This document shows positions 35,642 through 49,682 of a DNA stretch of 64,000 nt, one piece after another. Within the stretch, counting starts at the first letter, position 1. Each line of letters opens with the position of its first letter. The notes beneath the pieces were generated by a model. That model was not told where the DNA came from and ran no database searches. It was given only the letters and a program-made list of their open reading frames with translations. The translations under genes were made by a program, and so were the position numbers. Origin of the DNA: Rotaria sordida (Eukaryota > Rotifera > Eurotatoria > Philodinida > Philodinidae). The stretch is taken from contig CAJNOL010000002.1 in assembly GCA_905250125.1 (NCBI GenBank), positions 248,001 through 312,000 of the forward strand. The letters run 5' to 3'.

Positions 35642-38600
35642 TTATATATATATCGGATTTTCTTGTCCAGTTAATAGACGATACATTTGAGTTGGCATTG
35701 TTTTCATTCGAAGCTAAAAATATGAAATGATTTTTAAAAAACCAAAAAAAAAATAAAATATAGAAAATTAATTAACTTACTTCACCAACTGAATTTGATA
35801 ACATACTGACTATTCTTTCATGAGGAGTAGCGACAACACTATGTCCATTGATTTCTATGATTCGATGACCAACACGTACACCACCTCGTTCAGCAATACC
35901 ACCACGAAGTAGACTACAAATCTAAAAAACAAATTCGATTACTGATATTTAATATAAATAAAAACTTGTCTTACAATGCCATTTTGTACACTAAAACCAA
36001 GCTAAAAAATAAAATAAAATAAACATGTATTTTTAAAACTTGAAAAGATTAGTCAAAATTTTTACTTGATATTTAGTATCCGGTCGTCGAATCAGTACTT
36101 CAACAACTGGTGGACAAGGAACAACGACTAATCGTACAGTTGTAAGATGTTTAACACTCTAAAATAAGGTTAACATGAATTTTTGTCTTTTTGTTTTTCA
36201 ATATAAAAAAAAACAAATTCAGTACTTTTATTTGTGTTTGACAAGAAGATAACGGTAACCCAACTAAACTTATTCCATTAACTGTTATAATCTGATCACC
36301 AATATTTAAATGTCCACATCTAATTAACAACAACAAAACAAACACATTCAAATAATAATCTAGATATCTATTTTATGAAAAAAAATGTCTTCAAACAGAT
36401 AAATCGAGACTATTTGAATTATGTAAATACAAATGAACAATAAATAACTTGAAAAAAGTTTGTGTTCTTATCTTATTGCTGTGAAGCTACTGTCCTTTTA
36501 AGGTATTTTTTTGTTAAATGAATGCCATAATAATAGAAAAACTGAATTTCAAATTTCGAGTTGAAATTTTGCATAGAGAGTCGTTTTAAGTCTTTTGATT
36601 TTATTCTATACTGAAACAAGAATATCAAATCTGCTGGTTTAAGTTAAGTGATGTAAAAGACATGCTATTACCATAGTTATATTTTAGGATAGAAACAGTG
36701 ACATTCACAAAAAAATCTATTCGCGTTAAGGTCTTTCTCAATGCATCAGTTTTTCTGTTACTATAGCATTCATTTAAAAAATACTGTAAAATTACAGCAT
36801 CTTCGCAGCAACTAATTAAGCGTACTACTTCTTTTCATAATATTTATAGCTCATGTGGGTCTACATAGTACACGTTATCTCGTATCAATAGTAATTAATC
36901 AGTTGGAGAACATCTATTATAAGAAATGTAATAACACACTATTACTCTCTAATGAATTCTATCGTGTATAATTAATGTATCTATATTGATCATTAAAAAA
37001 AAGATTCTTTTGATTTGCTAAAACAAACCTTGCGGCTGGTCCATTAGGCATCATATTTGCGATAACAACTGTTGGTAACATTGAACCCCAACCACTTTCA
37101 ACAATAACAACACCAAGTGATTCATTCTTCGATTTTGGAACAATAACCTAAAGAAAAACAAAAGAAAATGTAAAATAGAGAAAATTAAAATAAATGTTAT
37201 TTTTTTTTACTTCTTTTTGACATTCTTTTTTGGAAAATCGATCTAATTCTTCATTACCAATTTCTTGTTGATTAAGTACTTCTTGATAATCAATATCACG
37301 CGTAAAACTTGGATCATCAATACCATTGGCTTTTAAAAATTCGACATACGCTACTTGAAATGCTTGTCCAATGGAATGCGCAATTGATTGAGCCTTTTCA
37401 ATAGATATATTAATGATTATTTTAAAATTTCTCGATTGGAACTCACTTCTTCGGATTCAAAAACATGACAAATCATTTTTTGATTAATTGATACAACACG
37501 ACGTGTACTTGTTTCATTTGTGTCATCATTTCCATTAATATTATCATCAGTATGTTGTAAATAACGTCGTTTAGCCATTAGTACAACAAGATCACCAATA
37601 TCAGCTAAATATTTTCAAAAGAAATTAATATTTTATTTAAATTAAATGATGAATTACGTTTATATTCTGTAGATTTGAAGAAATATACCAAAAGAGTGAA
37701 ACAAAAACGAGGTGTCGCAAGCACTGAGAAGGGGAAAGGGCTTGAAATTGATAAACAAAAAAGACAATAAAACTCGGGAACTCTGCTGAAGATTGTGGGA
37801 AGTCACTCCCACATATAAGGTTACGAATATTTTTTTCTCATAAAAAAAAAAGATACATTTGAAATATAATAACAAATAGTATAAGAAATACCACTCATAC
37901 TTTTCCAAGAATATATGAGTCAGAAAAAAATTACACAAAATAGAATACATCGTAGAAACAGAAATGGTATGAATGTGAGTAGGTGAAGAGAAGACTCACA
38001 CACCCATACCCATCTTTATATAAGTGTTCGCAGTTAATAGGATCATATTCATCAGATGAGATTATTATTATTATTATTATTGTTTGACTTTGTCTTATCG
38101 ATCAATTAACTTTTGAGAGGAGAATATTATCTGCCAGAAATGGGCCATCTATTACTCATAAACACTAACTCTCTATCACCCATTTCATACTAATGCATTT
38201 AGCCATCAAATGTATCTTTTTCTTTTGTTGGTGATCAAAGGACAGTTTTTCCTGCATATAATCTATTCTTTATGGCTGAGTGGCTACATTGTTCGTGACT
38301 AGTGTCCGACGTGATCGCCGTGACTCACGAGTAGTCATGGTCACGGCCATGACCGTGACCAATATTTTTAATTCGTGATCGTAACCGTGACTGGAGCTTG
38401 ACCACGAACAGTCATGGATTCTAAAATAGTCGAGGGTATTCAGGGGTTCAGCACTAAGGAGGGATAAGAGGATGTTCGCCAGGCTATCCTCTCGCCCCAG
38501 TCATCACTTTTAGTAAAAAACGGAAACTTTGCAACAGCTCTTTCTGGAAATTTTTTTTATGTTGAGGAATCAGACAAAAGGACTGCGACCGTGACCAAAA

Positions 38601-41600
38601 AAAGTTGGTCATGCCGAGAACTATTCGAGACGTACCCGCAAGGTATTGTATGCAAACCTCAGTATCTCCAGCCATGAAATGGCGCTGAACAACTGGCTAA
38701 TGACTATTTGCTTCGGATCACCAATTCGATAGGATGCTGACTGTATTGTGACATTCACCTATTTTTGGGATTAGCTGGTGTTTATGGGGAGCTCAAGAAC
38801 TATAGGAAGATATCGGAGTATTGAATCTGACGCTAGGTAGCTGAAAGAGAGAGATATACTGTCTTTATGACTATTTGATTTGAAAAAAAAACAAGTAATT
38901 TTTCTTTACTAACCTATATAAGATATTGATCTTAGAGAATGATCCATTAGAATGTCTTGTAAATCAGTATTTAAAACCATAATTTTTTCAGTTGATATAA
39001 ATAAATCAACTTCAACTGATGGTTGACTTTCACCTTGTGGTGCTTTAATACGTCCAACAGCTTCTTGTGCTTGCATCATACGTGATGCTTTAGTTGGATT
39101 TCCTTCGGCAAGTAATTGTGTTGAACCAAGATAACGACAACGAAATAAAACACCTTCAATTAGTACTGACGAATTTTCTGGATCAACAATTGTTCGAGTA
39201 AGAACTAAAAACACGTATAATAAAGATATTTATTATTAAAATATTTTGTATTTTGCTAACACTACATGCATTAACAAACAACAACAACAACAACAACAAC
39301 AAAATTTTTCGATTACTTACAAAAGAGAAAAAAAAAGAAAGGTTAAGAATCAGATTTTTATTATTAAAACAGAGAAAAACAAAAAGATTTTAATTTAAAT
39401 AAAATAAAATAAAAATTTACCTTCTTGTGTTTTAGGTTTATTTGATGGTTTTGAAACAGCCTAAATAAAACAAACAACATAAGTTCTGGTTTTTTTTTCT
39501 TTATTTTATCAATATTTAAACATACAGCATCACGAACAGCTTGATTTTTAGCATGAATACGATGTTCAACACCAAGTAATTTATCTGTTTCTTCATCAGT
39601 ATCATAATCTAAATAAATTTAATTTTATTATTATTTATTCAAAAATAATAATTGATAAAAAAAATGAAATCATATCATGCTTGTTTCTAACGACAAAATT
39701 AAAGCAATATGGGGGAAAAAATATAAAAATAACATGCGACAACAAACCCTTTTTTGGTAATGGTTTTATGTTAACATTTCCTTCATCTAAAGTTTGGTGT
39801 TTTTTTTTGTTTCTTTTAATTATATAAAAACAAAAAACAAAAAAAAATGTCGTTCTTACCTGTTTGACCACCTGAAGATTCTTCATTACTAGTTTTTTGT
39901 TGTTGCCAATTTGATTCATTTGTTGAACAATCTGTTGTTACAGGTTGAACAGTAGCTGATGATGATGATGATAAAGATGATGATGGGGGTGTTGCTGGCA
40001 GTGGACGAATATAAAATGATTTTGATTGAGATTCAAGACCATTTGTTGTTGTTGATTTCGAAAATTGTCGTTTATGTGATGATGTTATTAATGATGAATG
40101 ATTTTGATCGAATAAAAAATCGCTTTGTGTGGATTGATGACGACCATTTGATTTTGATTTTATTGACGATGATTGTTCATCACCACTTATATTTTCTGAA
40201 TCTGATAAACCATCTTCAAGTACAGGCATACTTGCTGTTGTATTAGATTTTTGACTTTCCAATGAAATAATACTATCAGCATCATTTGTACCAGCACCAT
40301 CCGATGATAAATCTGGTGATAATTTTGATAAACTTCCATTTATATTATTATGATGCTGAAATGTTTGTGATGTTGATTTTTTATTTCTATGTCCAATTGA
40401 AACTGAATCCGATAATTTTATTGATTCACCACTACCAGCAGGTGAATGTTCACCACGTTCTTTTGTTGGAGTTGTTAAAGTTGAAGAGGCATGATCTAAA
40501 TAATTTAGAAAAAAAAAAAGAAAGATTAATAAACAAAAAAACAAAAACAATCATTGTAGAAATTATCAAGACACATATAAACAACAACAACATTAAGAAC
40601 GGCTAATTATCACATTCTCACCACTATCTCCATTAGCTCGAAAATGGCGTGATGATGATGATGATGTTGAATTTTCATATAATGTTACAAATGGAAGTGA
40701 AGTTATCTGATTAAGATAGAGATGTGATAATATCATTTGTTGTTGTTGTTCATTTAAATTATTTAAACGTGGATTAATACGATTTGAAAGTTTTTTATTA
40801 TTTATTGAATTATTAAATAAATCAGTTAATGATTGTGATTCTCTAAATAAATGTGTATTATTTGTCGTACCTGACATTGCTGAATGTTCTTGTAAAAGGC
40901 GAGCTTGTTGCTGTTGTTGTTGATTATAATAAGCCGATAATCCTTGCGGACCATAATGCTGTTCGATAAATAATGGATCATATGAAGGATAAAATGGTGG
41001 TAAACCATTGGTTGGTGTTGATGTTGTTGCCGATGGTGCTGATAGATAAGGTAAATAAAGTCCAGGATGTTGATGAGCAAATGGATAAACAGTAGGAGGC
41101 CATGGCTGTTGTGCATAAGGTGGAATAGATGGCGAATTTAAATCAATATGTGTAGATGATGGATGATGAATAGAACGATGATAATTATGTCCATTTCGTA
41201 TTGTTTGTTGTTGATCCTCATTAGCTGAATCTGTATTTATCGAATCAGGTGTCATTTCACGTGATGATGATGACGATTGTTTATGTATTGTATTTGATGT
41301 CAATGGTGTTGTTTCACGTGATTGATGACCATTTTTAATACTATTTACTGGTGATGTTGTAGTATCAAATAATTGTAGATCATTTTGTGTTAATTGTGAT
41401 GGTTTTGTTGTTGTACGACGTACTTGTGTAACTATTGTTTCAATATTTTTTTCTAATGCAGCATCAATACGTTTTTTTCCAGCGGGATTAGTTGTAGATA
41501 ATGTTCGAAATTGTTGTTCTTTTAAAGATGATGTCATTGATATAGGTTTAGCTAGACCGGGACCATTGACAGGAGATGAACGATCCGATATGTGTTGATT

Positions 41601-42731
41601 TTCACCTGAGATTAAAAAAAAAAGGCAAATGATGCATGTTAATGATTAGATCAATAATCAAATTATTTTTTTATTGTTCTCTCTGGGGAAAATGAAATAC
41701 TAATGGTTATATTTATATTCTTTAAACAAACGAGAATGGTCGATTTTTTTTTTGAGTTTAACTAACATTTGAAATAATCGGAATATTTTAGTAATAATAT
41801 AATTGTGAGGATGACAAAAAAAAACTGTTGACTAATGATTTATTTGCTAGCTATTGTTTTCTTTCTTACGAAGTGTATGATTTAATGGTGATGCTCTATC
41901 ATCAGCTTTTGTTGTTGTTATGGTTGTTGTTAATGCTGATGTTGTCGTTGATAATGATCTATTATCGTCTAAAGTTGTAACGTTTACAGACGATGATGAT
42001 TGTTGTTGAGGAACATTTTCATCAACCTGTATAATAAATAAAAGAAACAGGTGTTTACTCTTAAATAAATATATTATCTTAGTTTTGCTTTTTTATCGTT
42101 TTTTTTTTCTTCTAATTACTATTATCAAACCCGTAAGAACCTTGAATCATTAATAGTATTGATGACATTTTGTTCTGTATTGCTCATGCTACATCAACTT
42201 CTACCTCAATATGTACGTGTCTATCATTTTTCTCAAAAATTATAATAATGTCTGGTCAGAAAAAAAAGCAAACAAAAGCAATGAAGCAATTATGAGAATT
42301 ACACAGACAGAAGTCGCATAGTTTAGTCTTAACAATAGATGGATAGATGGTAAAGTGAGAGAGAACACTCTTGGGTCGACGCGTCTACACAACGATCAAC
42401 ATATGCAATTAGAAGGATGGGTTGACTATATACACTTGTTATATTCTCTCTTTACTAGAAGACAGACAAAATCGATTCATATTTTCAACTATATATATAT
42501 AGATCAATTTTTTTCTTTTTATTATTTAGTTTGAATAATTATGTAAGTTCGATGACATTTTTGTTATTGAAAAATATTTTCTCGGCTTACAAATTTGAAA
42601 TAGAAGAAAAAAAAAAAACTCACATGACGTTGAGTATGACGATGATGATGATGATGATGATGATGTTTTCGACGAGGTTTCGCCCCCGCCGTAGTTGTAG
42701 AAGTAGAATTAGTTGATGATAAGGAAGGCAT
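35642..42731 (-). CDS. APBA: Mint/X11 adaptor (APBA family; PTB-PDZ-PDZ)
   Basis: Neuronal adaptor that binds the APP cytoplasmic tail through its PTB domain and synaptic partners through two PDZ domains. Sixteen minus-strand exons, 1,074 residues: 42731-42624, 42026-41870, 41605-40622, 40495-39860, 39786-39748, 39608-39526, 39460-39421, 39204-38914, 37604-37447, 37393-37211, 37147-37029, 36319-36226, 36158-36066, 36001-35975, 35921-35781, 35713-35642. The PTB domain (about 683-890) shows [16 protein letters not shown] and [19 protein letters not shown], the latter spliced across a 1.3-kb intron. PDZ1 has [13 protein letters not shown] and PDZ2 [18 protein letters not shown]. The C-terminus TGQENPIYI matches the conserved tail of Mint proteins. 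The N-terminal 680 residues are disordered, with a His run (8) and Gln/Ser tracts; no Munc18- or CASK-binding segment could be recognised. One exon is only 27 nt. Confidence 0.95.
38285..38690. mobile_element. GC-richer palindromic insertion in the Mint PTB intron
   Basis: Within intron 37605-38913, GTGAC/GTCAC words cluster on both strands (CGTGACTCACG, TCATGGTCACGGCCATGACC, GTAACCGTGACTGG, GCGACCGTGACC), with a hairpin around GGCGAGAGGATAGC at about 38462-38496. Base composition is clearly higher in G+C than anywhere nearby. It looks like an inserted, partly decayed element; the limits are approximate and no family is recognised. Confidence 0.5.
42624..42731 (-). repeat. Coding CAT/GAT trinucleotide run (His tract) in Mint exon 1
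   Basis: The triplet run at about 42640-42661 encodes consecutive histidines near residues 23-30 of Mint. It is in frame and probably length-polymorphic. Confidence 0.7.
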
Positions 42732-42925
42732 ATTTTATATATATTGACTCATAGAACCTCAAGATATCGCTGCTTGTATGATTATCGTTGTAGTGGAAAA
42801 AAATGGATGGAAAGTAATACTAGACTGCTGTCTCAATGCCAAAACATATAGTTCGTTCGCTCTATCAATCTCATTTCTCATTTATGCCTATCTTTTCTAT
42901 TTCTCACTGGTTGTTCTTCGTCTTT

Positions 42926-42962
<37 letters not shown>

Positions 42963-43823
42963 CTATCTTTCCGTATCTTCCTTCTCTTTCTTCTGTGCTT
43001 GGAGACTATCCCATCCATCTGTCAATATAAAGGGTAGAAAAAAAAAGAGGAAAAAAAGAAAAAAAAAACTTCGTGCGAGACATCGAAAGCGACGGAACTT
43101 TGAATGCGAGTAACGAGTAACAAGTGCCAAAGAAAGAGATAGAAATAACGTCAACTAAGAGATGGATCAATCAGACGATGAATTCTTTTCGCCAATCTAT
43201 ATGCTAAAAAAAAAAGTTCATGTCCTCATCATCATTGAACACAATACGATGGCGGCGTCAAAAAAGACAGAATAGAAAAAAAAGACAACGAAAGGGAGAA
43301 AATGAATGACACGCGATTAACATAGAAGATCAGCAATATTTTGAACAAACCCTATACTAAATAAGGAATACAACAGACAACGGAAGTAGAATATTTTTCT
43401 CTACTTATCATTCGTCAATGAGAATGACATTCTTCGTTTTTCTTCCTTTTTTTTTTAATAATACTGCCAATAGCAAGGACAATAGATTAGTTTAAAGAAC
43501 TGGACATAAGGCGGCAATGAATATAGACATAGGAAACGATATAGAGATAGACAGATGTGTCGACATGCGTATGCATCCAATATATATGCATTGAATCGAC
43601 ACTAATTGATGAACACAAGCAATAACAAGAAAAGAAAAGAAAAATACCAAGGCGAAATTTTTTGACAATCAACCGTAAAATTTTCTCAAAATATAAGTTA
43701 GATCTTTATTTGATTTACTATCTTATAATAACAAATCTATATCTAATTTTCTAGACTTTTTTTTTGTTTTTTTGATTTCCAAACAAATCAAATAGAAATC
43801 ACTTCTATTTATTTATTTTTTTC
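42732..43823. promoter_or_regulatory. Upstream region of Mint, no gene recognised
   Basis: About 1.1 kb with CT and TATC microsatellites (42926-42961) and poly-purine tracts. It should include the Mint promoter and the 3' UTR of the next gene. Open stretches at 42778-43113 are low-complexity. Confidence 0.45.
42926..42961. repeat. (CT)n(TATC)n compound microsatellite
   Basis: Ten CT units followed by about four TATC units. Confidence 0.85.
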
Positions 43824-44122
43824 TCAATCTATTCCAAAAGATATTATTACTTGTGATTTTAAATATTCGTTTGTATTAATATTTTCTTTTTCATCATTAA
43901 TTATTTCTGGAATTGGTGTTTTAGACAATTCATGATTATCTAAAAATATAAATGAAAATTTTTCTGTTTTTATTTTTTCAAACATAATTTTATAATATCA
44001 TTCAAACCTTCTTCAATAGTATCATCATTTGATTGTTCAATAATATTTTCATGATTAATGACGAATTCTTTATCATCAGCATCATTCTTATCATTAACAG
44101 TTTGATAATGTCGATGTTCCAT
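43824..44122 (-). CDS. Small acidic hypothetical protein, 76 residues
   Basis: Two minus-strand exons (44122-44008 and 43939-43824) with a 68-bp GT..AG intron join in frame. The protein is Asp/Glu/Asn-rich (MEHRHYQTVNDKNDADDKE, IEEDNHELSKTPIPEI) and ends KSQVIISFGID. There is no signal peptide, membrane span or recognised domain, and most of it looks disordered. Codon use and a clean intron support a real gene. Intergenic space on both sides is large. Confidence 0.6.
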
Positions 44123-47100
44123 TTCGTCAATATTATTTATTCAGTTGTAACCATTCATTCACATATGTGTGACGAAGTGGCTAAAACAAAAAGAACAAAA
44201 AAGAAACAGATTAAAATGAAATATACTTTTAAAGAAAGTGACTGACTACTTTCTTTAACATGGTCCTCAGGGATAATGTTAGATTATGGCATTAAAAATA
44301 AAAAGGAAAGAAAGATGAAGTTGATTTTAATAGTTTGCGACTTACTGTCTTGTCTTACTCATATTAAATCATACGATAAATTGATCGAATTAACTTTTTA
44401 AACTAATTCCTAATAAGATGTGAAATGGACAATTGCAAAAAAAGAAATGTTAAAAAAACACTACTTTTTTTTTAATTTGAAAAAGAGAAAAAAAGTACTA
44501 CATAACACGTGGACTACTTATAGCAAATAGTAATGTTCGTAATAGTGACGAAAAAAAAAGAGTATAGTAGTAACAGTAGAAAATAAAAGAAAAAGAAATA
44601 GTAAAGAATGAAAACGTAACGAGAACGAGACACATTTTGAATCTAATACACTATTGTAAGTTATCGTTTTACTTTGCCTTGTGTTTGTTTGTAGGCTTTT
44701 TTCCTTTTATACTCCTCTCAATTCTTTTCTCTCTATCTAATAGTGTTAATAATAATGACGATGATAGTGATGCCATTCCAAAATATTCACATTTTTGCAC
44801 AAACAAAAATCTTGCATTTATGCATATATATATATGTATATATGCAGTAGGTAGACGGGTATTATTCATTTTTCATTATTCATCATACAAAAAAAAGAAA
44901 CATAACAAAGTGAATGAATGAAGCTAATCTCACCAAGTATCCCGACCGGGTTTTAACTTCATCGACATAGAGAAAGAGAACGATGGAAGTAAAAGCACGA
45001 AACGGAAAAAGAGAATTATAGAGTGGATATATATTGCGTGTTCAATGACCAACAGATAGTAATTTTACTCTCACTCTCATCTTGACTGGCTTCTATCATT
45101 GACTGCGTGTTTCACACAGTAAGAAAGAAAAGAAATTAAAAAATAATACCACGAATAGAGAGATTCAATGAATAGTTCTGGTGTGTTACACAAGAGAAGA
45201 AAAAAAACATGCACATATATATTAATATATGTATACACATCGGTAAATGGTTGGTACCAAGAAAGAGAAAGAGAGATCAAGTAAAAAATGTCTATCTCGC
45301 TGACTTGATGGAGAAAATCTATTTGAATAGAAAGAAAGAGAAGCAAGACAAAGAGACGTTGGTAGTTTTTTATTCCAATCAATCCGAGTAAAAGAGAGAG
45401 AGAGAGTGAAAGAACACCTTTTTATATCGGGTCATGAGGAAAGAGAGCCGATTGAAAAAAAAAAGAAAGAAATGTTCACTAAAGCAATTAGACGTGTACT
45501 TGATGGACACTATTTATAATATTGAGCTTCTTCAAGTCTATTTTGTTTAAAGATACAACTTATAGAATAATATACTTAAAGGTGTATATAGTTAAAAATT
45601 CCATTACATGATAAAAACTCACTCAATTGATAAATCATTATTATTTTGGATATTGTTATGATTATAAAGAAAAAGAAAATAATCGGCATATAAGACTAAT
45701 CGACAACAGAAAAAAAAATGCACATTATCATCATTTAGATGAAACAAAAAACTAACAAGAATGAATAGAAAAAAAGAATGGTGAAAAAAAAAAAAGAAAG
45801 AAAATTAGATGAAAAATAGTAGGAGGGGAATATCCTCCTCTTCTTTTTTTTCTTCTTTTTTTTTGTTGTCTGCATGAGAATATATAAACAACAAAAGAGC
45901 GGATAAGATTTTTCGATTACTAGACAAATGAGAAGAACACAAAAAAAAAAAAAAAGAAAAAAACAACAAATTGCATTGGTAATAAGACATAAATATATCA
46001 AAGATCGAATAATATTTGAAATAATAATTATTATTTCCATTTCAATGACAAAAAAATGAGACTTTATTATACAAATTTTAGATAGAATATCTTGTTTTAC
46101 ATTATTAGTCTTATTCATATTCTTACTTGATATCGTGAAATACTCAAAGGATTCAATGAAGGTATTACTGATAAAATCTTATCGAATGTCTTTTTTTTTT
46201 CGAAAGAAATATGAGATTAACGAGACTTACATACTCATTTACTAATATTTACTGTTTAAAATGTCATTGAATTATAGCGAGGGAATTCCTTATTGTCAAT
46301 AATTATTCGACTTTAGATTTCATTTTACAAATATGTATTTATGAAATTGAGAAATCTTTAAAGGTTCTTCCTTATGACATTTCCGTATAGAAATTTTAAA
46401 TGTCTTGTAAATTGAAAGTTATATGTTTTTTTGATATGCACAACTATGCATGATAGTATATTCTAACGAAGAGGAATTTTTATTGAAAACATCTGGAACA
46501 TATAATAGACAAGATGAAGAATCTATTCCAAACAATTCTAATTTCTATGTTTCACAGTAATGCATTAAAAAAAATAATGAGAAATTTACTCGTAACCAAG
46601 TTATAGAAACAATCAATATCTGACAATGTTAATTACATATCCGTAAATAGTTTTATTTTTATTCTACATAATATATGAAATTAAATACAAAATAAAAGAT
46701 AATAGTATTAGATAAAGTCAGAACTAGCCTAGGGCGACAGTTAAGATTGGTGAAAGGGTGTTACAATTTTTGGGAGGTTGTAAACATGTTGTGTCTAAGA
46801 GAACACACGAAAAAAATCTCGGTTTCTCTGGAAGAAAACAAAAATTTTTCTTGATTCAAGGGTATCATATTTCCTTTTCTTCCTGGTCTGGTTATTCCTA
46901 GATAAAGTCTTGTTTTCAATAAAATATATTAAACAAAATTCATCATACTTATACATAGATTTCGAAGAATTACATAAAATATCTGATCATTAATTAATTA
47001 GATAATAATCGAATTAATCTGAAAAAAACAAACGTATAAAGATCTAATTTAAAAGGTGACGATAATATATCAATTTATTTTTAGAAAAATATATACTTAT

Positions 47101-47191
47101 GATAAAATATAATATCAAATGCTTATCTGTTTGTGTTTTTTTCTTTTTCATAAAATAAATTTAAAAAAAAAAGGACATTCATTCATATTTT
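44123..47191. other. Intergenic, no gene recognised
   Basis: About 3.1 kb of A/T-rich sequence with many A/T and purine runs. The longest open stretches (45735-46118 on -, 44637-44921 on +) are low-complexity Phe/Leu/Lys translations without any domain. No RNA gene or element with clear ends was recognised. Confidence 0.55.
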
Positions 47192-49682
47192 TCAAAAATT
47201 TAGCATACGCTTAAGAACTTCTAAACAACGCCATTTAGATGGAAAATAGAATGGTTCAAAAACGTGTGGAATAGGATGAATATCATAACCACAAACACGT
47301 TCTATTGGTGCTTCAAGATTTAAGAAACATTCTTTCTAAAATAATAAAAGCTTTAATATTCATATGAATCAAAATAATTAAGATACATACTGAAACAGTA
47401 GCAGCAATTTCAGCACCAACACCACCAGTTATCGGTGCTTCATGACTTATAAGTAATCTACCTGTTTTACTAACTGATTGACAAATTGTATCAATATCCC
47501 ATGGTAGAATTGTTCGTAAATCAATTACTTCACAAGATATATTGTCTTTAGCTGCCATTTGTGCTACTTCACGAATAACATGAACTTGTGTTCCCCATGA
47601 AACAAGTGTCACATCAGAACCTGAATTTAAGATAACAAAAAAAAAAATGATATTCATACAATGTATAAAAGAGTCACGTACCTTCAGATATAATTTCAGC
47701 TTTAGATAAAGGAATAGTATATTCTTTAAGTGGTACATCTTCTTTAGCAGATCGATAGAGGATTTTCGGTTCAAAAAATATGCATGGATTATCATCTTTA
47801 ATACATGATAAAAGTAATCCTTTAGCTTGAATTGCACTACGTGGAATAACAACCTAAATAAAAGTAATTGAAGATAAATATATATATAGAGAGAGAGAGA
47901 AAGAGAGAAAATGATCCATAAGTAGCTTTCCAATAAAAAAATTAGAATATCTCTACTCTGTTTCACTCTATGGAACTAATTCTTTCTTGTATGATAGAGG
48001 AGATTTCAGAGTTTCTTTTCCATAAGAACTCTATGACCTTACAGATTATAATATGCATCTAAAATTTCGAAGTATATTTTTTCGAAATTTCTATGAAATC
48101 GAACACCAGTAAGGATAGTCAAAGTAATTCTCGTTGTCACTTCATTGTACTTAAGAAAAGACAAGTATCTATATTAACGACATCGCACAACGAAACACAC
48201 GATCGAATATATTCTATGTACACATGCATCTGTTATAACTATCCTCAACACTATTAAAGATAGAAATTCCTTTTTGAAGTAGATAATGATACTTCAAAGT
48301 ATTATTTACAAATGTTGTTCTCATAGAAAAAAACTCTGAAGTTTCCTCTATCACGACGATTATCGTAAAGCTACTTATGGACTACCGTTAGTATTGAACA
48401 CGATCAATCGTTTTTGGTCCCAGTTAGAAAAATTTTTTTGTTCTAGTTTCGTGCTTATTAATACAAGTACTAGTGAAAAATACGATTTCATTTTCTAGCA
48501 GTGTCGATGAGTTCGAGACATCTTTCACCACCCGTATAACATCTAATATTTTTCTTCTTGGAGATCTAGTACTATTTTTTATTTTCCAATAACACTTCGT
48601 CTATTCTGCAAGTTTATATGTTCGACAACTCTGTTGTTTACGAAAAGAAAATGATTAATTTTACTATCAAAATTATAACAGCAAATATTGAAGTGATTGT
48701 TACTCAACAATTTTCGCATAAACTTTTAGAACACATGAGTCATAAGAATATGACATTTATGCAAGTTTTATAAGACCATAAAAGATATCATTTCCAACGT
48801 ACAACTGTTGGTCCCAGCGGGACTATCTTGTACATATCTAACCATACTGTATATATCTTAATCATAAAAGAATAAAACAGAAATCCTTACCTTAATGCCA
48901 GGTGTATGCAGAAATTGTGCTTCAGGTGATTGTGAATGATAAAGTGCACCATGTCCAACTGCACCCCATGGTGCACGAATAGTAAGACGACCACAATTGA
49001 ATAAATTCTGTGAACGATATCGATATTTAGCTGCTTCGTTTACAATCTAAATAAAAACAACAAGAAACAAATAGACATAATATCTAATACGTTTATGATT
49101 TATTTATTACTTGATCATATGCTGGAAAGATATAATCAGCAAATTGAATTTCAGCAATAGCTGTTGTTCCAGCAACAGCTGCGCCTATTCCAAAAGCAAC
49201 TATACCTTGTTCACATAATGGTGTATTAAATACACGATCAGCTCCTGAAAAAATTAATAAAATATGTTTTAATTGGTTGTTTTTTCTTTGTACCATATTT
49301 TGATCTTAAATCTGCTGTACATCGAAAAACACCACCAAATGCAACATCTTCACCGAATATAACTCAAATATAAATTCATAATAATAAAATAATAATAATT
49401 ATTATTATTATCAAAACTTAAGCATACTAGCGGTATGATCATTTCCGAGTGTAATACCAAGTGCATTTTGAATTGTTTGACATAGGTTCATTTCTTTTGT
49501 TGGACCTTAGAAAAACATAGATTTAATTTTCTATGTTCAAAGAAACAGAAACAAGACTATAACTGACCATGAGATGGGTCCGGTTTATCTTTGAAAAAAG
49601 TAAAATGAGCAAGACGACGTCGTAGAAAGAACGACGAACATGTTGATACGGTAGTTATTAAACGATGAATGGGCAGATTCAT
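47192..49682 (-). CDS. BCKDHB: Branched-chain 2-oxoacid dehydrogenase E1 beta subunit, mitochondrial
   Basis: Beta subunit of the thiamine-diphosphate E1 component that decarboxylates the oxoacids of Leu, Ile and Val in the mitochondrial matrix. Eight minus-strand exons: 49682-49568, 49505-49428, 49362-49294, 49244-49111, 49046-48891, 47853-47682, 47620-47391, 47335-47192; 365 residues. Diagnostic stretches are [92 protein letters not shown] and [10 protein letters not shown], which separate BCKDHB from pyruvate dehydrogenase beta. The N-terminus (about 25 residues, Arg/Ser/Leu-rich) looks like a mitochondrial presequence. The ATG at 49682 sits 17 nt after a strong CTTCTGTTCAG acceptor; codons upstream of it belong to that acceptor region. 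A 1,037-bp intron holds a palindromic element. Confidence 0.96.
47915..48381. mobile_element. Palindromic MITE-like element in a BCKDHB intron
   Basis: TCCATAAGTAGCTTT at the left end has its inverse AAAGCTACTTATGGA at the right end. Next inward, GATAGAGGAGATTTCAGAGTTT (about 48003) pairs with AACTCTGAAGTTTCCTCTATC (about 48334). The arms are interrupted by unpaired stretches. No protein is encoded and no TA flank is present. Confidence 0.7.

Noticed and set aside
38484-38675. 63-codon open frame in the Mint intron
   Set aside because: It lies within the GC-richer palindromic insertion and encodes no recognisable domain.
45735-46118. 127-codon Phe/Ile-rich open frame on -
   Set aside because: Translation of poly-A/T and purine runs; no start context, domain or splice logic.
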